From Bacteroidota bacterium (GTDB taxonomy: Bacteria > Bacteroidota > Bacteroidia > Bacteroidales > UBA7960), in NCBI GenBank assembly GCA_007694165.1, contig RECE01000185.1:1-35813 (forward strand): a DNA stretch of 35,813 nt, in the 5' to 3' direction. This document shows positions 1-9,600 of this stretch, one piece after another. Position 1 is the stretch's first letter; the number at the start of each line of letters is the position of its first letter. The notes beneath the pieces are model-generated. The model saw only the letters and a list, made by a program, of their open reading frames with translations, made no database searches and was not told where the DNA came from. The position numbers and the translations under genes are program-made.

Positions 1-1824
1 GGAAATGGTTACATTGCTTTGTGCCGGATTGGGAAATAGCTTTAGGTTATGGCTCTTGTGTTGTTGAACAAAATCTACCAGGTCGAAATAGGCAATGAGT
101 GTAATGTCCTGTGCTGGCATGGAATAATTGAATGTTGGATCGGTGTATATGCTGCCGCTGCCCATTTCCAGCCACCTGATGAAACCATAACCTTCAGCAG
201 GTATGGCCGATAGCACAATTTCTTCTCCTTCCAGGTATTCTCCTGCTCCAGTGACTGTGCCACCCACCTGGGGTTGCCTTTGCAGTGTGAGGGTGTAAGG
301 AGGGTTGTCTTCACTGTAAAAATGCGCTGTGAGAGTGGCATTTTCAGCCGGCATGGTGTAAACCAACTGGGTTTGTGTTCCAATAACGGATCCGTTCTTT
401 CTCCAGTTGTGGAAAACATACCCCTGGTTGGGCGTAGCAGAGACTATTACCTGATCACCCTGATTATACGCACCATCACCGGATACCTGGCCACCCTCAT
501 GTGGCACGATCTGAAGCGTAAGCAGGTATTGGCCGGGTTCCCCATCTAAAAAATTGGCAGTGAGCGTGTGATCTTTGGCTTGCATAATATACTGAAAATC
601 TGGATTGGAACTTAACATGGTGCCATATTCATCTGTCCAGTTGAGAAACATGAATCCTGTGGATGGCAAGGCCTGCAAATATGCAATTTCCCCGGCCTGA
701 TAATAGCCGCTTCCGGCCAGGGTTCCGCTTCCTTCAGGACTTGCCTGCAGTAAAAGCTCAAAGTACTCTTCGCTGTAAAGTCCCCAGGTATCATTGATTG
801 TCATGTTTTGGGAAACAAAAATGGTTCTGTTTGGGTCACCCTCCCATTCGCCACCAGCCCAGCCGTCACCATAAGCATCAGAGAAGTATTTGTAGATATA
901 TTCTCCTGATTGCAATTCCATTGTGGTGCTGAAGATGGTGCCTTGACTATGGGTCATTTCAATGGATCCTTCATGGCCGGGCTCTGACCATCCAGTAAAA
1001 CTTCCGGTGAGGTAAACATTGTGCTGTTCGGGGTTAAATTCGGGAGTTTGAGCCATATTTACGTTGAAAGTGACCCAATGCATATCATCTGGTTCTCCCG
1101 CTATACCATATAGATTAAAAGCAAAGTCGTACTCAACTGGTCCAACTTTGGACTGACCCTCTGTACTTATGCGTGCGAGTTTGTTACTTTTGTTATTGTG
1201 GTTTTTCTGCCAGGAATGAAGGTCGTTGTCCACGGATTTATGCCATAAGAACCATCCATCACCATCCACAGATTGTACAGAAATCCAGCCGTTGGTAATA
1301 TAGGTGGCAGGTATGTTGAGCGTAAATTTCCAAACATTAAAACCTATTGACCATGGCTCTTGAGCATCAATGCTAGTGGTAGGTATATCCAGGTACTCGT
1401 TTGTCGGGCTTCCCCACTGTGGTTGATTAACGTTGTAAGGGTAGAATCTGATGTTGAAAAATAGTTGCTCGCCTGGGTCTGCATTTCCCCAACCTTCGCT
1501 ATCGATAATTGCGTACAGGCCAAACACTTCAATTTGGGTAACGCTGCCATTAACATCAGAAAAGTTATCTGCCACTTCATAATTGATATGAGTATGCAGG
1601 GCTGAAGTGTTTGCTCCGATATCACTTAAATCCATGTCCTGACCGTACAGTTCCCCGGGTGTGTTTTGGTTATGGTATGTGAAGTTGGCATAAAGAATTA
1701 GATTGTCTTCAGGAAGGGTAGTTGCCTCACTTTTTTTTTGCGTCACAGGCTGGGCGTAGCCAGTGCTTGTGAATAAAAACAATGCCACGAAAACAAAGGC
1801 ATTCAGTTGTAATTTTTTCATCAT
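1..1824 (-). CDS. Secreted T9SS protein with InlB-type repeats, partial (3' end outside window)
   Basis: Reading the minus strand from the ATG at 1824 gives 608 codons without a stop, so the gene runs off the left edge. The start MMKKLQLNAF is followed by a hydrophobic stretch ending in GYAQ, a clear Sec signal peptide (about residues 1-25). A second ATG at 1821 is equally possible; a TAA stop lies just upstream in frame. Residues about 30-245 look like a beta-sandwich with a VADNF motif, as seen in secreted Bacteroidota proteins. Residues about 250-350 contain VTFNVNMAQ and VYLTGSFTGW, resembling E-set/starch-binding-like modules. Three repeats follow from residues 355, 433 and 510. The last visible residues, LKLFPNPAQSNVTIS, are the beginning of a type A T9SS sorting domain. 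Most likely an exported or surface-attached protein; substrate unknown. Confidence 0.88.
   Translation of the reverse strand, partial: MMKKLQLNAFVFVALFLFTSTGYAQPVTQKKSEATTLPEDNLILYANFTYHNQNTPGELYGQDMDLSDIGANTSALHTHINYEVADNFSDVNGSVTQIEVFGLYAIIDSEGWGNADPGEQLFFNIRFYPYNVNQPQWGSPTNEYLDIPTTSIDAQEPWSIGFNVWKFTLNIPATYITNGWISVQSVDGDGWFLWHKSVDNDLHSWQKNHNNKSNKLARISTEGQSKVGPVEYDFAFNLYGIAGEPDDMHWVTFNVNMAQTPEFNPEQHNVYLTGSFTGWSEPGHEGSIEMTHSQGTIFSTTMELQSGEYIYKYFSDAYGDGWAGGEWEGDPNRTIFVSQNMTINDTWGLYSEEYFELLLQASPEGSGTLAGSGYYQAGEIAYLQALPSTGFMFLNWTDEYGTMLSSNPDFQYIMQAKDHTLTANFLDGEPGQYLLTLQIVPHEGGQVSGDGAYNQGDQVIVSATPNQGYVFHNWRKNGSVIGTQTQLVYTMPAENATLTAHFYSEDNPPYTLTLQRQPQVGGTVTGAGEYLEGEEIVLSAIPAEGYGFIRWLEMGSGSIYTDPTFNYSMPAQDITLIAYFDLVDFVQQHKSHNLKLFPNPAQSNVTIS
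70..762 (-). repeat. Three InlB-B-type (divergent) repeats in the left-edge protein
   Basis: Three protein repeats begin at residues 355, 433 and 510 of the minus-strand gene, spaced 78 and 77 residues. Each has the pattern (Y/F)xLxLQ, GxGxYxxGE/D, ATPxxGYxFxxW, a YxMPAxxxTLxAxF ending. This matches the divergent InlB B-repeat family, a small beta-rich module used as a spacer or binding unit in surface proteins. Confidence 0.75.
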
Positions 1825-1915
1825 GATTGCAATGGCTTAGTTAATAGTAATGCTGTTTTCTCCATCGAATGCGGTTTTGAGTTCCCTTTTGTTATGTGTG
1901 CTTTATAAGTAAATG

Positions 1916-1923
1916 CAAATATA
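1916..1923 (-). promoter_or_regulatory. Possible -7 box for the left-edge gene
   Basis: On the minus strand this reads TATATTTG, a full match to the Bacteroidota -7 element TAnnTTTG, and it is the only such match found on that strand between the two divergent genes. It lies about 90 bases before the ATG at 1824. No good TTTG -33 element is found 19-21 bases upstream, so the call is weak. Confidence 0.35.
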
Positions 1924-2325
1924 TTATTAAAACTTAAATAAAGTTAACAGAAAGCAAAAATCATAGGAGTTTAATATAGGCAAAACAGGTTTTATATCTT
2001 TCCCATAAAATTTGCGGAAAACGACTCAGAAAGGTGTCTTTTTTTCTTCTTAGTGATGCAAAGCAATTTAAATACATATATAGCTCCTGTTATAATCGAG
2101 AGCATATACCTGCGCACAGATGCAACTATATTCAATTTATCAGAGGATATTGTTTTTTATTTTATGTGAGCTAATTGTATCTGTCAGTAAAAAGACCCTT
2201 ATTATTGTCATTTCGTGGCCCTGACCAACATTTTCACCTAACCTATTTATATGTCGGTGGAAGATCAAGTGAAATCACCCGCTTTAAAACCGTAAAATAC
2301 GCAACTACTATCCGTGGAGCTACGG

Positions 2326-2356
2326 TTTGATAAGAGATTTATCTGATTTAGTTTTG
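2326..2356 (+). promoter_or_regulatory. Bacteroidota-type promoter for the giant-protein operon
   Basis: TTTG at 2326-2329 and TAGTTTTG at 2349-2356, with a spacer of 19 bases, match the Bacteroidota primary sigma consensus (-33 TTTG, -7 TAnnTTTG) at the preferred spacing. Transcription would start a few bases after 2356, giving a leader of roughly 185 bases before the ATG at 2550. No comparable promoter was found in the short gaps between the following four genes. Confidence 0.75.
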
Positions 2357-2539
2357 TAATAATCAGTTAATTAATGCCGCTTTTGAAATCGATTCTAAAT
2401 CTCAGTGAGTTAAGTCCTATTATTATTTGAGTTTATTGCGATTTATAAAGGTGGGTTTTATATTCAAGAGAACGTTTTGTGATTTGACGACAGAGCTAAA
2501 AACAAACCTAACAATTTACGCCAGGAAACTACCAATACG

Positions 2540-2545
2540 AAGGAG
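2540..2545 (+). promoter_or_regulatory. Ribosome binding site that decides the start at 2550
   Basis: AAGGAG lies four bases before the ATG at 2550. Strong Shine-Dalgarno sequences are uncommon in Bacteroidota, so its position supports this ATG over the upstream TTG at 2427. Confidence 0.65.
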
Positions 2546-2549
2546 CACG

Positions 2550-3593
2550 ATGAACAACAGGGAAGCCATACATCAATGGGTTGTCCAGGCCGCAAGGTTC
2601 GGTGTATTCCTGTTTTTTTATTTTACCCTGTTTTATGCTTCTGCCCAGGCCCCCCAGTTTTCGCAGTTTTATGCGGCTCCTCTTAATCTTGCCCCTTCCT
2701 TTGCCGGTGCTACCAATGGCAGCCGGTTGGTAATGAATTACCGCAACCAGTGGCCTCAGCTGGGCAATGCATTTGTAACCTACGCTTTTTCCTTCGACCA
2801 TTATTTTCACAATTACAGAAGCGGTGCCGGAGTGGTGCTCTTAAGAGATCAGGCCGGAAGCAGCCGCCTGGCCAATACCCGCGGAGGTCTGGTGTATTCC
2901 TACAATTTCAAGGTAGATCACCGCTGGACCATGCGCCCCGGAGTTCAGTTCCTTTATGAGCAGATTTCTATAGACAGAAACCGGTTGATTTTTGGCGACC
3001 AGCTATCCCTTACCGGGGATAATTCAAATTCCAGTCATACGAGTGTTGATATGGACCAGCGTGGGTATTTTGATGCTTCTTCTTCATTGCTGGTTTATTC
3101 GGCCAACACATGGGCGGGCTTAACCTTCGACAATATGATGCGCCCCAACCAGTCCATGACCAGTGGAGGTACCAGCAGGCTTCCCCTGAAATTTTCCGTT
3201 TATGGCGGTTATCGGTTCGATTATGGTGGCACCTACTCGCAGCAGGGGCATGAAAGTATTTCTATCGCTGCGCTTTATAAAAATCAGGGGACTTTTCACC
3301 AGTTCGACCTGGGAGTATACTGGTCGAAAGACCCCGTATCTCTGGGTTTGCTCTACCGTGGCATCCCTTTCCTGAAAAACCCTGCAGGGAGTATCATGAA
3401 CAACGATGCCCTGGTTCTGATGGGAGGCCTGCGCACACGCGACCTGCGCATTGGTTACAGCTATGACTTTACCATCAGCAGACTGATCAACAATACCGGG
3501 GGAGCCCACGAAATATCTGTTATCTATCAGTTTAACCAAATCCCAGCCGCCAAAAGGCATGGCAGGATACCTTGTCCCGACGGGCAATTGTAA
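2550..3593 (+). CDS. PorP/SprF-family type IX secretion system outer-membrane protein
   Basis: A 347-residue protein starting at the ATG preceded by AAGGAG. Residues about 1-33 form a signal peptide with a hydrophobic core (GVFLFFYFTLF) ending in ASAQA. The mature start, PQFSQFYAAPLNLAPSFAGA, is the family hallmark, followed by aromatic-rich alternating strands and a C-terminal strand ISVIYQF, as expected for an outer-membrane beta-barrel. The end IPCPDGQL resembles the CPxF-like tail of the family. SprF of Flavobacterium johnsoniae is needed for delivery of the giant adhesin SprB, and such genes usually sit next to type B sorting-domain proteins. The downstream giants fit that layout: 51 bases separate this gene from the first. 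Its partner is inferred from position only. Confidence 0.88.
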   Translation: MNNREAIHQWVVQAARFGVFLFFYFTLFYASAQAPQFSQFYAAPLNLAPSFAGATNGSRLVMNYRNQWPQLGNAFVTYAFSFDHYFHNYRSGAGVVLLRDQAGSSRLANTRGGLVYSYNFKVDHRWTMRPGVQFLYEQISIDRNRLIFGDQLSLTGDNSNSSHTSVDMDQRGYFDASSSLLVYSANTWAGLTFDNMMRPNQSMTSGGTSRLPLKFSVYGGYRFDYGGTYSQQGHESISIAALYKNQGTFHQFDLGVYWSKDPVSLGLLYRGIPFLKNPAGSIMNNDALVLMGGLRTRDLRIGYSYDFTISRLINNTGGAHEISVIYQFNQIPAAKRHGRIPCPDGQL

Positions 3594-3644
3594 GATGAGA
3601 AAAGTTTGATGTATCCCTCCTCTGAGGAGGTAAATTACAGAAAT

Positions 3645-6600
3645 ATGAAAAAATTTACGTTACAAACCATTATTTTTCTGATTATTACCCTGCAGGCTGC
3701 AGTGGTGAAGGCTCAGGATGTAGTGGATACCCTTTTTTATGAAGCTTTCAATGCTAACTTCATGCCTGCGGGATGGACGCAGGATAGGATTGTTTTCCAG
3801 AATCAGGATCCCCCGGATATTCATTTGCGTTGGAAATTCGAACAGGGGGTTGGTGTCACCGGAGGAATCCCTAATGCAGCAAAAGTGGGTTCTCATAACC
3901 TCTCTTTCCAAAAGCAGGGCAACTTTAGTTATGTAACCAAAATTATTACACCACCCATCGTGGTGGAAGGAGGAAATACATTCAAACCTGAGCTACGGTT
4001 CTGGCATGCCCAGCATGAACTCATTTTCTCAATAAATCCACCCAATTTTCGCAACGATTACTTGAAAGTCTATTACCGTCATGGTTTGAAAGGGGAATGG
4101 ATGGAGTTGATGCATTACGAATCACCCAATTCTCCTTGGGAAGCAAGGGCTCTGCTATTACCCGCTGGCCTTGACACCACTTACATCGCCTTTGAGGGGA
4201 TTACCAATTGGGGTGGCGGCGTGGTTGTGGATGAAGTGCAGGTTGTAGAAACCGAAGAATGGGAAATGTTCCTGGCAGATGTAACCACCCAGCGACCTAC
4301 CAGTGCCCGTATTGCTGCCGGTACCCAAAACAACCCCGTGAGCCGCACCCGTTTGCTGATTAGGGGAAATACAGGTGAATACACGCTCAGTAAATTTACA
4401 GTCGGATCCGGAAATACCACAGACGATGACCTGATGCCCCAGGGGGTAAAACTCTACCTTACCCGCGATCGCAATTTCTCTACCCAGTTTCCCGTGGGAA
4501 ACGCAATGGATTTTGTGAATGGCATGGCCGTTTTTGACAATTTGGATCTTACCCTGGCTGACGGATATTCCTACATCTGGGTTACGTATGACATAAAAGA
4601 AGATGCCGGAAACCTCCATAGGGCCAACTCCTGGATTCCTGCAGGGGGTATTTTGGGTTCCTGCAATGTGGCGCTTCCTGATGAAAACCAAAATCCGTTG
4701 GGCTCCCGCACCATATACCGCACCATTTTGTATGATGATTTTGAATTGGAAAACGGTTGGGAGCTTACCGGAGAGTTTGAAATCGATGAACCCCAGGGAC
4801 GGGGCGGAGCAGCCGAAGTGGGAGGGGGCGGAAACCCCGGACCCTCAAAAGCATTTATTGGCAGCAGGGTGCTGGGAACAGACATCACCGGACTGGGCAG
4901 CTCGCCAGGTAATTATGAACCCGACCTGGAAGAAAAAGCATGGACCGCCACATCTCCTTCCTTTGATTGTACCTATTATGGCGAGGTAACCCTCTCTTTT
5001 CAAAGATGGCTCAATGTATTCTATTCGGGCTATGAAGATAAAGTGAGTGTAGATGTAAGCATTGACGGAGGTGCCACATGGGGGGAAGTATGGCGAAATG
5101 ATGTGTTCGTGGGGTCCGCCATCAACTGGAGCGAGCAAACCATTGCTATACCCCAGGCAGATCGCCAGCCCAACGTAAAAATCCGTTTCACCCTGGGACC
5201 CACATCGTCCAATAACAATTACAGTGGCTGGCATGTGGATAACCTGATGGTGACCGGTAACTTTATTACCAGGGATACAGGCGTAACCGGCTGGCTTTAC
5301 CCTCAAACCGGCTGCGGTCTTACAGAAAATGAGGGAGTGGGTATTGTGGTGAGAAATTTTGCCATTGAACCTGCACCCGAAAACCTGCCTGTGGGTTACT
5401 CCTTAGACGGAGGCGCCACCTGGCATAAGGAATATATTGCCCAGCCCATCCCCTCAGGCGAATCAGTGACCTATGTTTTCAACACTAAGGTTGATTTGTC
5501 CCAGCCGGGGAATTACACCCTGCAGGCACGCACTTTTCTCGCAGATGATCAGTTTGATGACAACGACCAGTACAGCAAAGATGTTTTTTCCATTCCTACC
5601 TACAGCCGCCCTTATGCCACCGACTTTTCCGACAACAACGGATATTGGTTACCGGGAGGGCCTTCCGGATCATGGGAATGGGGTGTCCCTTCCGGAGCGG
5701 TGCTCAACAGTGCTTTGGAAGGCGCAAAAGCATGGGGTACCCATCTTGCCGGTGCTTATCAGAACAATGAAACAGGGTGGATTGAAAGCCCCTGTTTTAC
5801 TTTCCAGGAAGAAGATTACACGGTGCTGCAATTCATGCTCCAGACCCATACCCCCGAAAATGACGGAATAACTTTACAGTATTCACTCAATGAAGGTGCC
5901 AGCTGGCAGCTGATGGAAGCCTGGCAGGATACTTTGACCTGGAACTGGCATGATTCGGAGGCAATAGGATGGCTGGCATCCCGGTTTGGCTCAGGGAAAG
6001 GTTGGACAGGCGAAACCCTTCCTCCCAGACAAGTAAGGACAGTTTTGCCATTGTCCTTTAAAAACCAGGAGAAGATTCGGTTCCGGCTCGCTTTTGCCGG
6101 TGGTGTCAATGAATCTTTCGAAGGAGTTGTTTTTGACTCCTTTCGTCTGTATCAGGCCCCACCTGATGTGGGTATTGCACAGATAACAGAGCCTTTGGAT
6201 GATTGTATCCTTTCGCAGAATCAACCGGTGACGGTGGAGGTTTTTAATTACGGAATCAATGCTTTGCCTGCCGGAACCCAAATTCCGGTTTCCTTGCAGC
6301 TGGGAGCCTATGATGAAGTTACGGAATTGCTGGAGCTTGCTCAACCCCTTGCAGCAGGAGAGTCGGTCGCATATACCTTTGATGCCAGGTTTGATATGAC
6401 TGCCCCGGGAGATTATCCCGTGCTGGCATACACCGCATTGTCCGGCGATGATGGATTTTACCATCCCGGCCTGAGCAACGACTCTCTGCAAACCAGCGTC
6501 ACGGTTTTCGGTTTTCCCGAACCCGACCTGGGAGGGGATATCTGGTCGATTGTGCCCGATACACTGGAATTGCAGACTGCCGAAAGCTATGTGGCTTATC

Positions 6601-9600
6601 TGTGGCAGGATGGTTCTGATAATGCAACGTTTCAGGTAAGTGACCTGGCAACCCAAATGTACAAGGTTACTGTAACCGACGAAAACAATTGTGCTGCCTC
6701 CGACTCCCTGTGGGTCTTTGCCCACGATTTGCAAATGAGTGCTTTTGTGGCACCCGTGGATACCTGTATTTTTGAACATGAACAACCCATAGGGGTTCTG
6801 CTGGAGAATACCGGCCCGGGATTGCTGGCCGCAGGGGCAGAAATTGATGTGGTGCTTTATTATCAGCAGGCTTTTCTGGTGGAAGAAACCATCACCCTTG
6901 AGCAGAATTTATTGCCCGGAGAGGGACTTCAACATGTTTTTTCGGTTTTTCCCGACATGACGCCCCTGGGTATTTATGAACTAAGTGCTACGCATGCTTT
7001 CCCCGATGGCAATCCCGTCAATGATCAACTGACCGTGGAAGTGGAGTCCATCGGATACCCCATTATGGATATGGTGTCCGAGGTTATTACTCCCGATCCT
7101 CTAACGGTGTCGGTAGATGCAGGCGAAGGTTTTCATACCTATCTGTGGACCACCGGCAGTGAAGACCGTTTTCTTTTTCCTGAAGAATTTGGTGACTACG
7201 GGGTTACCGTAGGAAATGTCCTGGGATGTGAAACTTCTGCATCCGTTGCTATCATTCCCCAATACCTGGATCTGGAACTGGCCGGTGTGCTGGCGCCGCA
7301 GGTAATTTGTGCCGAAACCGGTGCAGTGGAAGTTGTTATTGAGATTCTTAACCATAGCAATGTTACCCTGGACACAGGTACCGGCTTTTCTGCTTCTTAT
7401 CGTTTCAGAAACAATGACTGGGTGGAGGAAGATGTGTTGCTGGAGGCTGACCTTGCACCGGGCGAATCAACTGTGCATGCTTTTACTACTTTAATCAACA
7501 ATATCGGTTCCGACACCTGGCAGCTGGAAGCAGCCCTGGATTTTGAGGGAGATGAAGATGATACCAACGACCTTCTGCAAGTTTCGAGAGGGGTTTACGA
7601 CCTGCCTGTACCGTTGTATTTCAATGAAATATATACCCTGCAGGCTGATACCCTTTTGCTGGATGCGGGTGAATTTGAAGGATATTTCTGGAACGATGGG
7701 TTCACAGGTCAGTTGTTGCCTGTTACCAGCCTTTCCAGTTATGAATATATCGTTACGGTTACCGACTTCAATGGTTGTTCGGGAACGGCATCGGTGCAGG
7801 TGTGGGCTTACGACCTCAATCTGGAAACATTGCTCCATCCTGTAAGCGATTGCACCATGGGTACAGAGGAGACAGTCACAGTCATGGTTAAAAATTCCGG
7901 ACACGATGTATTCGTGGACGGAGAAATATTTCCTTTGTCTTTATACCTTGACGAGACCTGGGTTGCTACCGAAGATTTGATTTTGCAGGAAGACTTGCTA
8001 CCGGGAGCCACCATAGCATTTGATTTTCAGACTACCCTTGATCTTTCGGAAATTGGTGTTTACCAGATTAAAATTTCTCACACACTGGCAGATGCAGTTG
8101 AAGAAAACAACATACTGGATCAAACCGTGGAAACCTTTGGCAATCCCGTTATTCCTTTGGTCAATGAAGTTTACACCACCCGTGCCGACACCCTGGTATT
8201 CGATGCCGGAGGTGGTTTTGTGGCCTGGCTGTGGCAGGATGGTTCCCAGGAGCAGTTTTTCACCCCCGATGTGATGGAGTCAGCCGAATATGTAGTGACG
8301 GTGCAAGATAGCAATGGATGTTTTTCCACCCACAGCATCTTTTTGCATGCATGGGATTTGTCAGTGAGTGAGCTCGTTTCACCGGCTAATCACTGCGAGC
8401 TGCCTGTAGAACCCGACGAAATTACCATCAGAATTGAGAATACAGGTCATGATAACTTTTTGGCTTCCACAAACATACCCCTCACACTGAAGCAGGGGGA
8501 GGATATACATACTGAAACCCTGGTGCTGGAAGAAACCCTCCATCCTGGCGAGTCTTTGTTGTACACTTTTTCCATCCCGTTTTTTACAGAAGAATACGGT
8601 GCCTATCCTTTTGAAATTTTTCATGGGTACTTTGACGCCCAGCCGGCCAATGACACATTGGTAAAAACCGTGTATATTACTGAGGAACTGATGGTTTTCC
8701 TGGGTGACGATATTTACTCCCTTCAGGCCGATACACTGGCCATTGATGGCGGGGGAGAATATGTTGCCTGGCTCTGGCAGGATGGATACGAAGGGCGGTT
8801 TTACACCCCTGATCAGCTGGAATCGGGGACTTACTCGGTTACGGTAACTGACATTTACGGTTGTGTGGGCAGTGCGTCGGTCAATGTGTTTGCTTTTGAT
8901 TATGCCATTGAAGAGCTGCTGGCTCCCTTGAGCAATTGCACCTTGTCGGGCGGAGAACATGTGGTGTTCAGGCTGGCCAACAGGGGACACGATGTTTTTG
9001 ATGCGGGGCAGGTTTTGATTTTTGCCTTTGAGGTGGAGGAACTGGCTGCATTCCAGGAGGATTTCGTTCTTGAAGAAGATTTGCTACCCAACCAAACCCT
9101 GATACTTACCACCGAAAATAGCTTTGATTTTTCTGCTGCCGGTTTGTATCCGCTCACCATTGAGTTGCTGCTCACCGATGCGAAAGATAGTAATAACGTA
9201 TTGACAGAAAATGTGCATGTTCCGGGATTGCCCTTGGTGAATCTGGGGGAAGACCTCCTTACCACACGTGCAGACACCCTTATGCTGGATGCCGGAGCAG
9301 GATTTAGCGCTTATTTATGGCAGGATGGTCACACCGAACAATTTTACACACCGCCAGTAATGCATTCCGCAACTTACTCGGTCACGGTTACTGATCAATA
9401 CAATTGTACAGCCTCAGGTTCCATCACCCTGTATGCGCACGATTTGGCCATCACGGCCCTTACCAGTCAGCAGGAGTTTTGCGGTCTGCCGCAGGGGCCC
9501 CAGGATATTACTGTGCAACTCACCAATACCGGTCATGACATGATTGTTGGTGGCCAGGAGATTTCTCTGACCCTGGTGCTCGGGGAAGAAACGGTGGAAG

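Larger units (their letters stand above)
1825..2549. other. AT-rich divergent intergenic region
   Basis: About 725 bases between two divergently transcribed genes. It contains the candidate minus-strand -7 box (1916-1923) and the strong plus-strand promoter (2326-2356). No credible ORF, RNA gene or repeat was seen. An in-frame TTG at 2427 would extend the next gene, but the added residues do not look like a signal peptide or any domain. Confidence 0.6.

Noticed and set aside
2427-2549. In-frame TTG extension of the PorP/SprF-like gene
   Set aside because: The added 41 residues are basic and polar and would bury the signal peptide; the ATG at 2550 has a good ribosome binding site.
3606-3644. 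In-frame TTG/ATG extension of the CARDB/Ig giant
   Set aside because: Adds a polar stretch before a standard MKK signal peptide; the ATG at 3645 is the simpler start.
5991-6785. Long open frame (264 codons) on the minus strand inside the CARDB/Ig giant
   Set aside because: It lies wholly opposite a clear coding region, has no recognisable domain or signal, and similar antisense frames occur throughout the giants as a by-product of their codon use.
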